This document shows positions 5,975 to 7,321 of a stretch of 7,321 nt of DNA, in pieces; within the stretch, counting starts at the first letter, position 1, and every line of letters starts with the position of its first letter. Both the position numbers and the translations under genes were made by a program. The notes beneath the pieces are model-generated. The model had not been told where the DNA came from. It saw only the letters and a program-made list of their open reading frames with translations, and searched no databases. The DNA is from Peptococcaceae bacterium (GTDB lineage: Bacteria > Bacillota > Desulfotomaculia > Desulfotomaculales > Desulfocucumaceae): the NCBI GenBank assembly GCA_013336365.1, contig JAAXTT010000074.1:1-7321 (forward strand), written 5' to 3'.

Positions 5975-6685
5975 GTGAGGATTAAATCTTATCATTTGGC
6001 CTTTGGACTGGTAGGCATGGTGCTGGGTGTCTTACTTGTACTCCAGTTTAAGGTTACAAGTGAATCAAATAAATCTCCTCAGGTTCAAAGGGTTGAAAAT
6101 TTATCTAACAAGGCATCTCAAGTTAGGGAGGAACATGATAAAAAGCTAAATGAGCTTGTTAGCATGAGGGCAGAGCTAGATAAGCTTGCAGGAGGTTTAG
6201 ATATTGCCTCATTAAAAAACAACCTGGACTCAGTTAGGATTGAGGCAGGCTCCTTGGAAATCTTCGGTCCCGGAGTTTTGGTTGAATTGAATGACAGCAA
6301 CACCTTGGCAAAGTCCGGTGAAAATCCAAATCTATATATTTTGCATGATGAGGATATTTTAAAGGTATTAAATGAGCTGAGGGCTGCAGGGGCAGAGGCC
6401 TTGGCTATAAACAATGAAAGAGTATTGTCAACGAGTGAGATAAGATGTGCAGGGCCGACAATACTGATTAATAAAAACCAAAGGCTAACACCACCGTTTA
6501 TTATCAGCGCCATAGGAAATCAGGACAATATGGTCAGCGCTTTGAATATGCGGGGAGGGGTTATTGAATCATTGGAATTCTGGGGGATTCAGGTAAGTGT
6601 AAAAAAAACTCCCAGGATTGTTATCCCACCTACTGTAAGCAGTGTCAGCTTTGAGCTGGCAAAGCCTGTTGGGGGGTCAAATTAA
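5975..6685 (+). CDS. DUF881 (UPF0749) membrane-anchored protein, YlxW-like
   Basis: Member of the DUF881 family, encoded beside division genes in many Gram-positive bacteria; its biochemical role is not established. The 236 residues comprise a short basic N-terminus, one membrane segment (about 8-24), a charged region likely to form a coiled coil (about 37-85), then the DUF881 domain with IFGPGVLVEL (96-105), HDEDILKVLNELRAAGAEAL (124-143), INNERV (145-150), STSEIRCAG (152-160) and FIISAIG (175-181). The bulk is expected outside the membrane. GTG 5975 has an excellent site, AAAGGAGGTG at 5960-5969, with 7 nt between GGAGG and the start, so the start is secure. The gene is followed after 2 nt by a paralogue, the same arrangement as ylxW-ylxX in Bacillus subtilis. 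A role as a scaffold in division or wall assembly is only inferred from the context. Confidence 0.92.
   Translation: MRIKSYHLAFGLVGMVLGVLLVLQFKVTSESNKSPQVQRVENLSNKASQVREEHDKKLNELVSMRAELDKLAGGLDIASLKNNLDSVRIEAGSLEIFGPGVLVELNDSNTLAKSGENPNLYILHDEDILKVLNELRAAGAEALAINNERVLSTSEIRCAGPTILINKNQRLTPPFIISAIGNQDNMVSALNMRGGVIESLEFWGIQVSVKKTPRIVIPPTVSSVSFELAKPVGGSN
6671..6677 (+). promoter_or_regulatory. G6T tract, probable ribosome site for the second DUF881 gene
   Basis: Six G bases and a T lie in the last codons of the first DUF881 gene, 11 nt before the TTG start at 6688. The same G6T sequence precedes murB. The long spacing and TTG start suggest that translation depends partly on ribosomes arriving from the upstream gene. 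Confidence 0.45.
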
Positions 6686-6687
6686 AA

Positions 6688-7321
6688 TTGAATCGATTAC
6701 ATGTTTCCTTTGGAATAATTACGTTGATATTAGGAATTATGATGGCGATGCAGTATCGAACTAACAGCTTTATGGAGCAAGGAATTTCCTCTGACCGGAT
6801 TCAGGATGTGCAGCTGGAATACAGCAAGCTGGAAAAGGAAAGCATAAAAATGGACAATGAAATTAATGATTTGGCAGCAAAGCTGGAAAAGGCCAAAAAA
6901 GGACAGCTTCCGGCCAGGGAAGCAATATCAGAGGAGTTGGAAAAGGGCAGAGTAAGTGCCGGGTTGGTTTCTTTGGCAGGCCAAGGAATTATTATCAGTC
7001 TGGATAATCCTTTCAGTATTGATGATAATAGGATTTCAATCATAAGAGATGAGGACTTATTGAGGCTGGTCAATGAGCTTAAGGGTGCAGGAGCGGAAGC
7101 GGTTTCTATAAATGATCAAAGGCTGATATCTACCAGTGAGGTAAGAATGTCCGGATCCTTTATAAATATAAATCTGGAAAGGGTAAGTGTACCGTATAAG
7201 ATTGTTGCCATAGGCGCTCCGGAAAAATTAAAAAGTGCTCTTGAGATAAATGATGGATTGCTTGATTACTTTAGGAACTTAGGTATTAAGGTTGAGGTTA
7301 AAACCGCTAAAAAGGTTATAG
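6688..7321 (+). CDS. DUF881 (UPF0749) membrane-anchored protein, YlxX-like, partial (3' end outside window)
   Basis: Second DUF881 protein, a paralogue of the one directly upstream; function unknown. The frame is open from TTG 6688 to the window end, giving 211 residues, and little more than a C-terminal tail should be missing judging from the neighbour's 236. Layout: membrane segment (about 6-22), strongly charged coiled-coil region (about 35-72, rich in Glu and Lys), then the DUF881 domain with GQGIIISLDNP (98-108), RDEDLLRLVNELKGAGAEAV (120-139), SINDQRLISTSEVRMSG (140-156) and YKIVAIG (170-176). Over the 44-residue core block it shares 24 identities with the upstream protein by hand alignment. 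TTG 6688 lies 2 nt after the previous stop and just before the membrane segment, so it is the best start; the G6T tract upstream supports it. ATG codons at 6739 and after would fall inside the membrane segment and leave it too short. Confidence 0.88.
   Translation, partial: MNRLHVSFGIITLILGIMMAMQYRTNSFMEQGISSDRIQDVQLEYSKLEKESIKMDNEINDLAAKLEKAKKGQLPAREAISEELEKGRVSAGLVSLAGQGIIISLDNPFSIDDNRISIIRDEDLLRLVNELKGAGAEAVSINDQRLISTSEVRMSGSFININLERVSVPYKIVAIGAPEKLKSALEINDGLLDYFRNLGIKVEVKTAKKVI

Noticed and set aside
6118..6513. 131-codon open frame on the minus strand
   Set aside because: It is antisense to the conserved DUF881 domain; the Ser- and Leu-rich translation is an antisense artefact.

Overview
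The window is a stretch of a division and cell wall (dcw) cluster. All genes are on the + strand and close together: murD (3' end) - ftsW/spoVE - murG - murC - murB - ftsQ/divIB - DUF881 protein 1 (ylxW-like) - DUF881 protein 2 (ylxX-like, cut by the window end). The pair of DUF881 genes after ftsQ, the SpoVE-like SEDS protein, strong AGGAGG-type ribosome sites and GTG/TTG starts point to a Firmicute. murC inside the cluster suggests Clostridia rather than Bacillus, where murC lies elsewhere. Base composition is moderately AT-rich (about 40% GC by eye). I cannot name a genus.

Positions 2-5037 hold the lipid II part. MurC adds L-Ala to UDP-MurNAc, MurB makes UDP-MurNAc from its enolpyruvyl precursor, MurD adds D-Glu, MurG makes lipid II from lipid I, and the SEDS protein polymerises lipid II into glycan strands. 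Gaps between these genes are 45 nt or less, and murC and murB overlap by 8 nt, so this looks like one transcription unit.

Positions 5038-5178 form the largest gap (141 nt). It is AT-rich and holds an 11-bp direct repeat, a short dyad and a very good extended -10 promoter just before ftsQ. A second, weaker promoter candidate lies in the 76-nt gap after ftsQ. Division genes may therefore be partly uncoupled from the precursor genes upstream.

Positions 5179-7321 encode the divisome protein FtsQ/DivIB and two paralogous membrane-anchored DUF881 proteins of unknown function. By comparison with related clusters, sbp, ftsA and ftsZ may follow beyond the window.

I saw no RNA gene, mobile element, CRISPR array, convincing terminator or broken gene. 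Most of the window is ordinary conserved housekeeping sequence. The points worth a second look are the SEDS gene start, the ftsQ promoter region, the DUF881 pair and the G6 runs at two gene junctions.
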